Origin: Arthrobacter sp. 9V
GTDB taxonomy: Bacteria; Actinomycetota; Actinomycetes; Actinomycetales; Micrococcaceae
Assembly (NCBI RefSeq): GCF_902506065.1
Contig: NZ_LR732912.1
Location: 3,097,388-3,161,387 of the forward strand
Length of the DNA stretch: 64,000 bases
Direction: 5' to 3'
Of the stretch, positions 40,765 through 49,552 are shown piece by piece. The stretch's first letter is position 1. Every line of letters starts with the position of its first letter. A model generated the notes under the pieces. That model made no database searches. It was given only the letters and a program-made list of their open reading frames with translations, and was not told the origin of the DNA. The translations under genes and the position numbers were made by a program.

Positions 40765-42237
40765 TTACGTGGCGTCGCCGGTGCCTCCGCGCCGCTCCGC
40801 TTCGCGCTGGGCCCGCCGGCTACCCGGGCGTGCGGGACTGCCGGGAGCGTCAAGGCGGGCACCGGCGTCGTGCTCATCTTGCATACCGGAACCCACGACG
40901 GCGGCAGCTGCGGCCAGCGAACCGGTGTCCTTAAGCTCATCCGCGGTTACGGTGGGCCCGCCCGCCGCTGCGAGGCGCTTCATTCCGGTGGCCTTCACCA
41001 CCAGGACGGCAATGAGCGTTGTCACCGGAATGGCAAGGACCAGGCCAATTGACCCCACCAGTGTGCGGATGACTTCCTCGGACAATTCCGCGCTTGTCAG
41101 GGCTTCGGCAAGTGGGCGATCGTAGAGCATCACGATGATGAGGATCGGAAGTGCTGCGCCGGCGTAGGCAAAAGCAATGGTGTAGACGGTGGAAGCGATG
41201 TGGTCCCGGCCGATCCTCATTGCCGAGGAGAACAGCTTGCGGGCGCTGGTGTGGGGTGCCAGTTCGTAGAGTTCCCACACCGCGGAGGACTGCGTGATGG
41301 TGACGTCGTTGAGGACGCCCAGACCGGAGATGATGAGGCCGCAGAGGATGATCCCGGAGATGGAGATCTGCGGTGACATGTTCACCAGCGTTGAGGCGTC
41401 ATGGTTGCCCACACCAGCCAGATTGGCGGCGTCCGTAGCCCACGCCGCCAACAGTGCGGTGATACTGAGCCCAAAAATGGTGCCCAACAAAGCCGTGGAT
41501 GTTCGCGCCGAGAAGCCATGCGCGAAGTACAGGACCCCGATCATGATCACCGTGGACCCCACCAAAGCCAGCAGGAGAGGCGGCTTGCCCTCCACCAAAC
41601 CCGGCAAAATGAAGCTGACCAGCACAAAGTACGCGCCCACCAGGCCAAGGAGAGCCCGGAAACCTCGCCAACGGGCCACGGCGATGACAACCGCCGCGTA
41701 CAGGACAGCCAAGAGGGCTATGGGAATGCTGCGGACGAAGTCCACAAAAACGTAGGCCGGCGCGCCACTTCCCGCGTTGGTTCCCTGGACGGCAGAGAGG
41801 TTGAGATACCTGATGGAGTCCCCCACATCCACGCCGTGGGACATGGCGACGTCGGGGTTGATGACAACCTTGACCACGTCACCGCCCTTATCCGGTTCCG
41901 TAAAAGCAAAGGTGCACTGGGATCCGCCCGATTGGCTGTTCTGGCCGGTGCTGTTTTGGCCAGTGCCGTTTTGGCCCGTCTGCGTGCAGTTTTCCACCAC
42001 CACGCTCTGGATCCGGCCGGTATCGAACGTCACCCCCGGGGCAGCTTGGTAAGGACTGGAGAACGTGATGCCCTCGCGGCTGCCGGAGGGCCACATGACC
42101 ATCATGGCCACGAGCGTCAGGACGCCCACAGGGACAAGAATGGCAGCGAGAATCCAGTTGGCCCTTTTCCGCGACGCCAGAGCCTGCGCAGTTGGCTCGG
42201 AATTTTCAGAATGACCGTGGGAGTGACCGTGGCCCAT
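40765..42237 (-). CDS. YibE/F-family membrane protein
   Basis: 490 residues. A His-rich start (MGHGHSHGHSE), one helix (about 30-52), and an extracytoplasmic domain of about 110 residues with a Thr/Gly/Gln/Asn repeat stretch (TGQN three times). Seven or eight C-terminal helices of the YibE/F family follow (IPIALLAVLYAAVVIAVA, HDASTLVNMSPQISISG). A cytoplasmic Arg/Ala-rich tail ends the protein. The family has no proven function. The ATG ending at 42237 is chosen over a TTG nine bases earlier. Confidence 0.85.
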   Translation of the reverse strand: MGHGHSHGHSENSEPTAQALASRKRANWILAAILVPVGVLTLVAMMVMWPSGSREGITFSSPYQAAPGVTFDTGRIQSVVVENCTQTGQNGTGQNSTGQNSQSGGSQCTFAFTEPDKGGDVVKVVINPDVAMSHGVDVGDSIRYLNLSAVQGTNAGSGAPAYVFVDFVRSIPIALLAVLYAAVVIAVARWRGFRALLGLVGAYFVLVSFILPGLVEGKPPLLLALVGSTVIMIGVLYFAHGFSARTSTALLGTIFGLSITALLAAWATDAANLAGVGNHDASTLVNMSPQISISGIILCGLIISGLGVLNDVTITQSSAVWELYELAPHTSARKLFSSAMRIGRDHIASTVYTIAFAYAGAALPILIIVMLYDRPLAEALTSAELSEEVIRTLVGSIGLVLAIPVTTLIAVLVVKATGMKRLAAAGGPTVTADELKDTGSLAAAAAVVGSGMQDEHDAGARLDAPGSPARPGSRRAQREAERRGGTGDAT

Positions 42238-42332
42238 CAGCAGCAAAACCTCATGACCTTAACCCTACGCGGGACCACGGCCGCAGCAGATTCCGGCCGG
42301 TTAAAGCGAAAGATCCCGTGTTAAAAGCGAAA

Positions 42333-42371
42333 GATCCCGGGCTGCCCGCATGATGCGGGCAGCCCGGGATC
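42333..42371 (-). terminator. Strong terminator after the GNAT gene
   Basis: An 18-bp perfect stem (42354-42371 with 42333-42350) around a TGA/TCA loop. On the minus strand it is followed by TTTCGCTTTT. The CGGGATCTTTCGCTTT tail appears a second time about 20 bases further on, without a stem. Confidence 0.9.
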
Positions 42372-42388
42372 CTGCGCAGAAAATCCGG

Positions 42389-43351
42389 TTAGTCGCTGAC
42401 GATCAAGGTGTCTGCACCCTGCACGTGGGCTTTCCCCGATTCCAACAACGGATCAAGAACCGTGCGCAGTGCGGTCATGGATTCATCAACTTCCAGCAGC
42501 ACGGGGTGCTGATACGCAATGAGCGCCAAGAGGTCCCGCACAGCGAAAGCTGCTTCCTCGGCGGAGAGCCGGGGATCGTGTCCCAGGAAGACGTCCGAAG
42601 GTTCGTCGGAGCCGCCTTGGGCGTAGCTGATGGCAAAGGCCTGAATCTTGCCCTTGCGGCTGGCCGGAACTCCTTGGCCGAAAGCACTCTCTTTGGGTGC
42701 ACGCAGGACAATCGCCCCGTGGGCGCCCGTCAGGTCATGCAGGAACAAACGCTGCACCGTGGCAATGCTGAGTTCACCCGGGCTGTCCCAGTGGTGGACA
42801 TGCGTGTAGTAGTTGCCCACCACCTCGCTCAGCTCCACCGAACCGGTAGCCAGGTCCTCCACGCGCTCGGAAGCGGCTTCCTCGGAACCGTCGCCGAAGC
42901 GCGGCAAGGACAGCGGTTCCGGCTTCACCACCACCAGCTGGGAACGCTGAATGGGGGAAAGTCCAGCCGCCGCAGCAAAGGCCGCACCGGCAGTATCCGG
43001 CTCCACTTTGCTTCGCAGCTTCGAAACGCCCGACGGCGAGTTGCCGGCTTCGCGGCGCAGCATGGTCAGCAGGGTAGCTCCCACGCCTTCACGGCGGTGA
43101 TCCTTGGCAACCTCCACGTACGCCCAGAGACGTTCCGGGTGCAGCGACGCCTCATGGACCACACCGGCAGCGACCGGAATCCGTACACCGTCCACAACGT
43201 CCTCGGCCACGATGCAGCGCCGCCACGGCTGGTTGCTGGAGGGCGCCAACGCTGCACGGAACTGCTCCGCAGGCAGGGTTTCCGGGCCGCCCCAGATTTC
43301 CAGCAGGGCGAGGTCGTCGCCCTCTTTCCATTCGCGGTAATCCAAAGCCAC
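42389..43351 (-). CDS. GNAT-family N-acetyltransferase (two-domain)
   Basis: 320 residues, enough for two GNAT folds. The N-terminal half carries an acetyl-CoA loop (DHRREGVGATLLTMLRREA, the R/Q-x2-G-x-G/A pattern) and the C-terminal half a degenerate copy around HLSA-like LLAVDESM. Substrate unknown. Starts two bases after the glyS stop, so it is in one transcription unit with glyS and probably rides on it without a metabolic link. Confidence 0.8.
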   Translation of the reverse strand: MALDYREWKEGDDLALLEIWGGPETLPAEQFRAALAPSSNQPWRRCIVAEDVVDGVRIPVAAGVVHEASLHPERLWAYVEVAKDHRREGVGATLLTMLRREAGNSPSGVSKLRSKVEPDTAGAAFAAAAGLSPIQRSQLVVVKPEPLSLPRFGDGSEEAASERVEDLATGSVELSEVVGNYYTHVHHWDSPGELSIATVQRLFLHDLTGAHGAIVLRAPKESAFGQGVPASRKGKIQAFAISYAQGGSDEPSDVFLGHDPRLSAEEAAFAVRDLLALIAYQHPVLLEVDESMTALRTVLDPLLESGKAHVQGADTLIVSD

Positions 43352-43353
43352 GG

Positions 43354-44739
43354 CTAGGCGCCGATCAGGCGTGCTGCCAGGTAGCCCTCAACCTTGTCCA
43401 GGGACACGCGTTCCTGGCTCATGGTGTCGCGCTCGCGAATGGTCACGGCCTGGTCTTCCAAGGTATCGAAGTCCACTGTGATGCAGAACGGGGTACCGAT
43501 CTCGTCCTGGCGACGGTAGCGGCGGCCGATGGCACCGGCGTCGTCGAAGTCGATGTTCCAGTTCTTGCGCAGCTGTGCGCCCAGTGCCTTGGCTTTCGGG
43601 GAGAGGTCCTCGTTGCGGCTCAGCGGCAGAACGGCGGCCTTGACCGGGGCAAGGCGCGGGTCCAGCTTCAGCACAGTGCGGACATCGACGCCGCCCTTGG
43701 CGTTGGGTGCCTCGTCCTCGGTGTACGCGTCAATCAGGAAGGCCATGAAGGAGCGGGTCAGGCCGGCGGCGGGCTCGATCACGAACGGTGTGTAGCGCTC
43801 GTTGGTGGCCTGGTTGAAGTAGCTCAGGTCCGTGCCGGAAGCCTTGGCGTGGGTGGAAAGATCGAAGTCCGTGCGGTTGGCGATGCCCTCGAGCTCGCCC
43901 CACTCGGAGCCCTGGAAACCGAAGCGGTACTCGATGTCCGTGGTGCCCTTGGAGTAGTGGCTGAGCTTCTCCAGCGGGTGCTCGAAGAAGCGGAGATTGT
44001 CCTCACGGATGCCCAGGTCCGTGTACCAGGACATGCGTTCCTTCATCCAGTACTGGTGCCACTCTTCATCCGTGCCGGGCTCGACGAAGAATTCCATCTC
44101 CATCTGCTCGAATTCCCGGGTACGGAAAATGAAGTTGCCCGGCGTGATTTCGTTGCGGAAGGACTTACCGATCTGGCCAATGCCGAACGGGGGCTTCTTC
44201 CGGGACGTGGTGAGGACGTTGTTGAAGTTCACAAAAATGCCCTGGGCGGTTTCCGGACGCAGGTAGTGCATGCCTTCCTCGCTGGCCACGGGGCCGAGGA
44301 AGGTCTTGAGCAGGCCGGAGAATTCCTGGGGCTCGGTCCACTGGCCGCGGGTACCGCAGTTTGCGCAGACAATGTCCGCCAGGCCGTTTTCTGCCGGGCG
44401 GCCCTTCTTTTCCTCGTACTCTTCTTCGAGGTGGTCGGCACGGTAGCGCTTGTGGCAGGAAAGGCACTCAACCAGGGGGTCGGAGAAGACCTCCACGTGA
44501 CCGGATGCTTCCCATACCTGGCGGGGAAGGATGACCGAGGAATCCAGGCCCACAACGTCCTCGCGGCCACGGACCATGCTCTGCCACCACTGGCGCTTGA
44601 TGTTTTCCTTCAGCTCAGCACCGAGGGGACCGTAGTCCCACGCCGAACGGGAGCCACCATAGATTTCACCGGCCTGGAAGACAAAGCCCCTCCGCTTGGA
44701 GAGGGAAATGACCTGGTCAAGGACGGATTTTGCTGCCAT
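43354..44739 (-). CDS. glyS: Glycyl-tRNA synthetase (alpha2 type)
   Basis: 461 residues, the single-chain class II enzyme of actinobacteria. Motifs: [22 protein letters not shown] at the start of the catalytic domain (core QAGEIYGG cited), a CxxC...CxxC insertion ([16 protein letters not shown]), motif 2 [17 protein letters not shown], and motif 3 [10 protein letters not shown]. The anticodon-binding domain forms the last ~110 residues. The ATG ending at 44739 gives the family N terminus; an upstream in-frame start at 44751 adds only four residues. Confidence 0.96.
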   Translation of the reverse strand: MAAKSVLDQVISLSKRRGFVFQAGEIYGGSRSAWDYGPLGAELKENIKRQWWQSMVRGREDVVGLDSSVILPRQVWEASGHVEVFSDPLVECLSCHKRYRADHLEEEYEEKKGRPAENGLADIVCANCGTRGQWTEPQEFSGLLKTFLGPVASEEGMHYLRPETAQGIFVNFNNVLTTSRKKPPFGIGQIGKSFRNEITPGNFIFRTREFEQMEMEFFVEPGTDEEWHQYWMKERMSWYTDLGIREDNLRFFEHPLEKLSHYSKGTTDIEYRFGFQGSEWGELEGIANRTDFDLSTHAKASGTDLSYFNQATNERYTPFVIEPAAGLTRSFMAFLIDAYTEDEAPNAKGGVDVRTVLKLDPRLAPVKAAVLPLSRNEDLSPKAKALGAQLRKNWNIDFDDAGAIGRRYRRQDEIGTPFCITVDFDTLEDQAVTIRERDTMSQERVSLDKVEGYLAARLIGA

Positions 44740-44852
44740 GGGTAACTCCATTTGTTCTACAGGGCCGCTGGGTGCGGTCCGCGGTGGTTAGCCCCGAATC
44801 CGGACGAGGGTGTCCGGCGGGGATACTGGGGGAAAGTTTGTTGATTCCTACC

Positions 44853-45857
44853 CTACCGGCCTTTGGAAGGGACTCTTCGTGCGAAAGCGCCCTTGGGCCA
44901 GGGCAGCGTGGCCACGATGATCGCGGCGAGCGTCAGGACCGTACCCAGCACGGTGGGCAAGGCGACCACCGCCCCGGGGCTGGGGATCACGACGTCGAGC
45001 ACCAGCGATCCCACCAACTGCCCGGCGATCATGCCCAAACCGGTGATCAGGACCCCCAGGCTGCGGACCAGCAGGGCCGCCAAGCCAATGAAGAGGCAGC
45101 CCATGGGGCCACCGAGGTAGTACCACCACTCGCCGGGCAGCGGATTTCCCGGCCCGGCAACAGCCAGCTTGATGATCCATGCAGTCCAAAGGATGACTGA
45201 CCCGGCAATGAAGTTCACCAGAGTAGCTGCGATCGGCGTTCCGTAGTGCACTGTTGCCGTCCCGTTCATGGCCTGCTGGAAGCTCATGAAGAAGCCGGCG
45301 GCCAGCGGCAAGAGAACGGGCAGGACGAGCGAGGCGACGTCGGCGTCGCCACCGAACCGCGGCGAGACAGCCCAAGCTACGGCGGCAACGGTGAGGACAC
45401 TGCCCAGGACCCGCACTCCGGTAATGGCGCGTTTCCCGCCGGGGCCGATGCCCATGCGGTCCACCAGTAGGCCACTGAGCGTTTGTCCGGTGACGGCCGC
45501 GACCGTGAACAACGCGACACCCAGCAGTGCCACCGTGAACGACTGGGCAAAGACGAACAACGCGCCGATGGCACCGGCCATCACATAGAAACGCGGGAAA
45601 CTGCGGTTCCGGACGGCAGGAAGAATGCGTTGCAGGCCGGCCCTTCCCCTGGGCGTGGCAAGAGAGATTGCGGTAATGACAAACAGCCCTGTGGTGAAGC
45701 TCACCACAGAAGCGGCGATGCCGTCGTCCAGTTTTGCACCCAGGGCCCCGTTGATCCTGGCTTGAAGCGGGATGACCAAGCCGGTGGCTACGGCAATAGG
45801 GAGGCCAATGACCAGCGGAAGGGCGGGACGGGGAGAAAGCTGCGGCACCGTCACCAC
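44853..45857 (-). CDS. DUF606 (YdcZ-like) DMT transporter, duplicated
   Basis: 334 residues, ten hydrophobic helices in two similar halves; the repeats are visible as GLVIPLQARINGALGAKL with SVVSFTTGLFVI in the first half and FFMSFQQAMNGTATVHYGTPIAATLVNFIAGS in the second (cited in pieces under the length limit: QAMNGTATVHYGTP). Each DUF606 domain has five helices, and actinobacterial members are fused tandem copies. Substrate unknown. Faces away from the S4-domain gene across a 23-base gap. Confidence 0.85.
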   Translation of the reverse strand: MVTVPQLSPRPALPLVIGLPIAVATGLVIPLQARINGALGAKLDDGIAASVVSFTTGLFVITAISLATPRGRAGLQRILPAVRNRSFPRFYVMAGAIGALFVFAQSFTVALLGVALFTVAAVTGQTLSGLLVDRMGIGPGGKRAITGVRVLGSVLTVAAVAWAVSPRFGGDADVASLVLPVLLPLAAGFFMSFQQAMNGTATVHYGTPIAATLVNFIAGSVILWTAWIIKLAVAGPGNPLPGEWWYYLGGPMGCLFIGLAALLVRSLGVLITGLGMIAGQLVGSLVLDVVIPSPGAVVALPTVLGTVLTLAAIIVATLPWPKGAFARRVPSKGR

Positions 45858-45880
45858 ACTACTTCAGGCATCATTGCTGT

Positions 45881-46108
45881 ATGAGCAACCCCGAAATTGA
45901 AGAGATCCCCATCCGCGACGACATGATCCGCCTGGGCCAGCTGTTGAAGCTCGCCAACCTGGTGGAGGACGGCGTTGAAGCCACGGAGCTCATCAAGAAC
46001 GGCCTGGTTAAAGTCAACAACGAAATTGACGATCGCCGCGGACGCCAGCTCCACGTCGGAGATACCGTCACCGTCAACGGTCAGACGGTCCGGATCATCG
46101 CCGCCTGA
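45881..46108 (+). CDS. S4-domain RNA-binding protein (YbcJ/RQC-P-like)
   Basis: 75 residues consisting of one S4 domain: IRLGQLLKLANLVEDGVEA, NGLVKVNNEIDDRRGRQL and VGDTVTVNG. It binds structured RNA, most likely rRNA or stalled-ribosome complexes. The length equals that of stand-alone YbcJ-like proteins. No ribosome-binding site is obvious before the ATG, so it may be leaderless. A bidirectional terminator follows. Confidence 0.9.
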   Translation: MSNPEIEEIPIRDDMIRLGQLLKLANLVEDGVEATELIKNGLVKVNNEIDDRRGRQLHVGDTVTVNGQTVRIIAA

Positions 46109-46110
46109 AA

Positions 46111-46173
46111 CAACGCGGGGTCACTTATGGCCCCCTATCGGGCGATTAAGGGTGCCAAAGTGACCCCGCGTTG
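46111..46173. terminator. Bidirectional terminator with 16-bp stem
   Basis: CAACGCGGGGTCACTT (46111-46126) pairs perfectly with 46158-46173, with partly paired loop bases (GGC/GCC, CCCT/AGGG). CTTTTA follows on the plus strand. It ends the S4 gene and the convergent hydrolase gene. Confidence 0.85.
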
Positions 46174-46179
46174 CTTTTA

Positions 46180-46830
46180 CTAGGGAGTCAGGACTTTGTG
46201 GGTGAGGAATTCGCCCACGTGTCCGATCTCCTGCTGGTTGATGCCGTGCCACATCCCTGTGTAGAGCACCTTGGTGAGGTCAACGTGCTGACGCACCCAG
46301 CCCATGGTGTATTCGATCTTGTCCTGGGTGATGACGGGATCCTGCTGGTCACGGCCCCAGAACAACGGCAACGAACCGTCCAGTTCGTCATCCCGGAAGG
46401 CTGCGTCAGCGCCGGCGTCGATCACAAAGCCTGAAAGCCCGACGACGGCGGCGAAGTCCGCGGGACGGTAGCGGAGCATGGTGGTGGCCATGGCCATGCC
46501 CATGGAGAAGCCCAGCAAAGTCACCGATGAGTGGTTCGCTTTGACCGTGTCCAGCCATTCAAGGGCGTACTCGGCCGCGTGCTTCACAGCTTCCAGTGAG
46601 TAGTCGATGGACGCAGTCAGGGGGAACCACGTGAAGCCGGGTCCCATGGCCATGGGCGCCCGAAGGGCGGCCACCACAAAGGAGTCGGGAAGCAACCCGG
46701 CCAGGCTGAAGAGATCGTCCTCGTTGGAGCCGTATCCGTGCAGCAGGACCAGGAGGGGCTTGCCCGCGCGCTCGGCTTCGTCATGGGACCACAGAACAAC
46801 GGGGGCTGGAAAGTTGGGTGCTTCAGTCAT
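46180..46830 (-). CDS. Carboxylesterase/phospholipase-like alpha/beta hydrolase
   Basis: 216 residues. Serine hydrolase of the YpfH/phospholipase-carboxylesterase group: oxyanion loop LLHGYGSNEDDLF, nucleophile in LGFSMGMAMA (GFSMG), acid in GRDQQDPVI and the catalytic His in GMWHGINQQE. The ATG ending at 46830 is used, where the hydrolase fold begins; 30 residues of an upstream extension look untranslated. Substrate unknown. Divergent from the SGNH hydrolase gene. Confidence 0.88.
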   Translation of the reverse strand: MTEAPNFPAPVVLWSHDEAERAGKPLLVLLHGYGSNEDDLFSLAGLLPDSFVVAALRAPMAMGPGFTWFPLTASIDYSLEAVKHAAEYALEWLDTVKANHSSVTLLGFSMGMAMATTMLRYRPADFAAVVGLSGFVIDAGADAAFRDDELDGSLPLFWGRDQQDPVITQDKIEYTMGWVRQHVDLTKVLYTGMWHGINQQEIGHVGEFLTHKVLTP

Positions 46831-46900
46831 GGCTCCATTCTTGCAGTTACCCACAAGTAACAACCTACGGTGGCGTAGGGTCGTCGTCACGGTGCAGGAT

Positions 46901-47743
46901 ATGAACGTGAGTGAGAACAACCGTTTACTGAAGCCGGGCGAGGCCGTTCAAAAGCACCCGTGGACCCGTTATGTGGCACTGGGTGACTCCTTCACCGAGG
47001 GCATCGGAGACCCCGAGCCCCGGAACCCGGGCGGCAACCGTGGTTGGGCTGACCGCGTTGCAGAGGAGCTGGGCCGTGGCCTGGAAGACTTCGCTTATGC
47101 CAATCTGGCCATCCGGGGCAGGCTGCTGCAGCAGATCATGGATGAACAAATCGGCCCCTGCTTGGAACTGCAGCCGGACCTCGTGTCCATTTCAGCCGGC
47201 GGCAATGACCTCATCCGACCTGGCGGCGACCCCGATTTGTTGGCCGAAAAGCTTGACGCCGCCGTTGCTGAGTTAAGCTCCGACGGCGCTACCGTGGTGC
47301 TTTTCAACGGTCCGGATACGGCATCATCTGTCTTGGGGCGCATCCGCGGCAAGGTGGCCATTTACAACGAGAACCTCCGTACGGTGGCTGCACGCCACGA
47401 CGCCATCATCGCGGACATGTGGTCCTTGCGGCAGCTCGCGGACACGCAAATGTGGGATGCCGACCGGTTGCATTTCTCGCCGCTGGGCCACCACACCATC
47501 GCCATGATGGTCCTTGATGCATTGAACGTCCAGCACACGCTTGAACCCCTGATGCCCAAGTCCCTGCCGCCACGCACCTGGCGTGAGGCGAGGTCGTCGG
47601 ACCTCGTGTGGGCCCGCGAGTACTTTGTGCCGTGGGTGATCCGCCGGCTTCGTCACCAATCCTCCGGCGACGGCATCACGCCAAAACGCCCGACGCCGGG
47701 ACCCGTCTTCGGCTCCACCGGCACCATGCTGCCTCGCCGCTGA
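46901..47743 (+). CDS. SGNH/GDSL-family lipase or esterase
   Basis: 280 residues. Block I ALGDSFTEGIGDPEP with the nucleophilic Ser, block II Gly in ANLAIRGRLL, block III ISAGGNDL (Asn) and block V WDADRLHFSPLGHH (Asp and His) give the full SGNH set. There is no signal peptide, so it is cytoplasmic. Start options are ATG at 46901 and GTG at 46907; AGGA at 46896-46899 is better spaced for the GTG. It hydrolyses an unknown ester. Confidence 0.88.
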   Translation: MNVSENNRLLKPGEAVQKHPWTRYVALGDSFTEGIGDPEPRNPGGNRGWADRVAEELGRGLEDFAYANLAIRGRLLQQIMDEQIGPCLELQPDLVSISAGGNDLIRPGGDPDLLAEKLDAAVAELSSDGATVVLFNGPDTASSVLGRIRGKVAIYNENLRTVAARHDAIIADMWSLRQLADTQMWDADRLHFSPLGHHTIAMMVLDALNVQHTLEPLMPKSLPPRTWREARSSDLVWAREYFVPWVIRRLRHQSSGDGITPKRPTPGPVFGSTGTMLPRR

Positions 47744-47791
47744 AGTGACCGGCCGCCCTGTGAATTACCTCCGCTGTCATGAACCTGCACT

Positions 47792-48976
47792 GTGAATTCC
47801 CCCGCGACAGCTGACAGCTCGCTGCCAACGGAGAGCATCCGCCGGATGCGACTCCGGCGGCAACAGTTGCGGCCTCCCCACGCAGGAAGTCCGCCGGATG
47901 CAGTCCGCAACCTCCTGGCAGTCCAGTCACAGGAGTTCCCTTACGCGAGGTGGACGCTCGCACAGAGAAGCTCCGCCAACGATTCACCGATTGTCACGGC
48001 CTCAGACGTTGAGCGGGACGTAGCTGACGGGATTATTTTGCGGACCCATATCCTCCGGCCCACGTGGCACTTTGTGCACCGGGACGATCTCGGCTGGTTG
48101 ATGGGATTGTCCGCAGATCGCCTCCATCAGGGCAACAAAGGCATGTACCGCCAAACAGGTGTGGATGAGGACGCCGCCGCCAGAAGTGGCCACATCCTGG
48201 CTACTGCCGTGGCGGGCGGGGCCCACAAGACGCGCGAGGAACTCGCCGAAGTCCTGGGACAGGCCGGTTTTCCCAGCAAAGGCCTTGGCTTCGTCTACCA
48301 CCTCATGCATGCCGAAATCAGCCGCGTCCTGGTCAGCGGGTCCCCCGTCCGGTCCTCAGGCGGTGCTTTGAAGCAGACGTACGCCCTCTTCGAGGAACGC
48401 GTTCCGGGCTCGACTCCCACGCCGCCAACCCCTGAGATCCGCGACTATTCCCTTGGACAGTTGACGCTCCGCTACTTCAGCAGCCGTGGCCCCGCAACGG
48501 TCAAGGACTGCGCGGCATGGTCCGGACTGACCATGAAAGATGTAAAGCGCGGAATACAGGTAGCCCAGGACATTTCTCCCGGCAGCCTGGGCACCATTGA
48601 GCTTGAAGGGATTCAGTATCATCTGGCTGCCGAGGAGGTTGAGTCTCTGGCCAACGAACACCCTCTGGCGGTTAAGGACCCTGCGCTCCCCCGCGTCGAC
48701 CTCATCCAGTGCTACGACGAATACGTGATGGGCTACTCACAGTCCCGGCACTTCCTCGGCGGCGTAGCGCCATACTTCCCCGAGGACAACGGACCTATGC
48801 ACGTGGTCTTGCTGGACGGACGCCTGGCCGGATGGTGGCGGCACGGATTCTCCGGCGGAGCCTGCCAACTGGATGTCCGAATGAACCGTCCGGCAACTGC
48901 GGCAGAACAGGGCGCCCTGCAAAGGGAGGTGGAACGCTACGGCCGGTTCCTGGGCATGGAGACCACGCTGCTGTGA
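47792..48976 (+). CDS. Winged-helix DNA-binding protein (HTH_42/AlkZ-like, PF06224)
   Basis: 394 residues. Matches the HTH_42 winged-helix family that includes the AlkZ/YcaQ DNA glycosylases: N-terminal RLRRQQLRPPH and AVQSQEFPYARWTLAQR (the Q-x-Q active-site style motif of AlkZ is here QSQ), ILRTHILRPTWHFVHRDD, and LTLRYFSSRGPATVKDCAAWSGL. A glycosylase role against interstrand cross-links or alkylated bases is possible. Many actinobacterial members have no known activity. Solitary gene. Confidence 0.78.
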   Translation: MNSPATADSSLPTESIRRMRLRRQQLRPPHAGSPPDAVRNLLAVQSQEFPYARWTLAQRSSANDSPIVTASDVERDVADGIILRTHILRPTWHFVHRDDLGWLMGLSADRLHQGNKGMYRQTGVDEDAAARSGHILATAVAGGAHKTREELAEVLGQAGFPSKGLGFVYHLMHAEISRVLVSGSPVRSSGGALKQTYALFEERVPGSTPTPPTPEIRDYSLGQLTLRYFSSRGPATVKDCAAWSGLTMKDVKRGIQVAQDISPGSLGTIELEGIQYHLAAEEVESLANEHPLAVKDPALPRVDLIQCYDEYVMGYSQSRHFLGGVAPYFPEDNGPMHVVLLDGRLAGWWRHGFSGGACQLDVRMNRPATAAEQGALQREVERYGRFLGMETTLL

Positions 48977-49038
48977 CGTGACGGGACCGGCCCATGCCGG
49001 CAGGACTAAGCTGGGATAAGACCTAGGAGGCCTGCACT

Positions 49039-49500
49039 GTGAACAATCTGATCTTCTGGATCATCGTCTGCTCGTGGCTGATTCCCCTCGGAATCCGCAT
49101 GTACAACCGCTCCAGGGCGCGTCGGATCCAGAACGGGAACTTCCCCGGCCCCGGCTATCCGCAACAGAATCTGCCCGGCCCCGGGTATCCGCAACAGTAC
49201 CCGGGACCGTATGACGCTTCGCAGGGCTACCCACCGCAGCAGTTCCCCGGACAGGGCTACCCACAGCAGCAGTACCCGGGATACCCGCCGGAGCCCACCA
49301 CCATCCGCCGCGCAACCGACGCCCCGCAGTCCGGGCCGCCGTCGAGCCCTTCCTCGCCCAGCCCCTTCCCCTCAGCGGGCGGTTCGGAGCCGCAGGGCTA
49401 CCGGGCGCGCAAGCTGGCAGAGCTGGACGCGAAGTTCAGCAACGGCGAGATCGCCATGGAGGATTACATGCGGCAGCGCGGCGAGATCATGAATGGCTGA
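49039..49500 (+). CDS. Membrane-anchored proline-rich protein with SHOCT-like C terminus
   Basis: 153 residues, GTG start behind AGGAGG. One N-terminal membrane helix (NLIFWIIVCSWLIPLGIRMY), a Pro/Gly/Tyr/Gln-rich region with PGPGYPQQ and GQGYPQQQ repeats (about 33-90), a Pro/Ser linker and a C-terminal ~30-residue SHOCT-like motif (RKLAELDAKFSNGEIAMEDYM). SHOCT domains often mark oligomerising bacterial membrane proteins. Role unknown. Confidence 0.72.
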   Translation: MNNLIFWIIVCSWLIPLGIRMYNRSRARRIQNGNFPGPGYPQQNLPGPGYPQQYPGPYDASQGYPPQQFPGQGYPQQQYPGYPPEPTTIRRATDAPQSGPPSSPSSPSPFPSAGGSEPQGYRARKLAELDAKFSNGEIAMEDYMRQRGEIMNG

Positions 49501-49545
49501 ACTGCCTGCACCTGACCTGCCGTGCGTTTGACCAGGTTGGCAGTT
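49500..49545. terminator. Convergent-gene hairpin after the SHOCT-like gene
   Basis: AACTGCC (49500-49506) pairs with GGCAGTT (49539-49545), and ACCTG/CAGGT pair inside. It lies between the SHOCT-like gene and the 3' end of metX and has no T-run; it probably serves both. Confidence 0.5.
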
Positions 49546-49552
49546 CGGGAGT

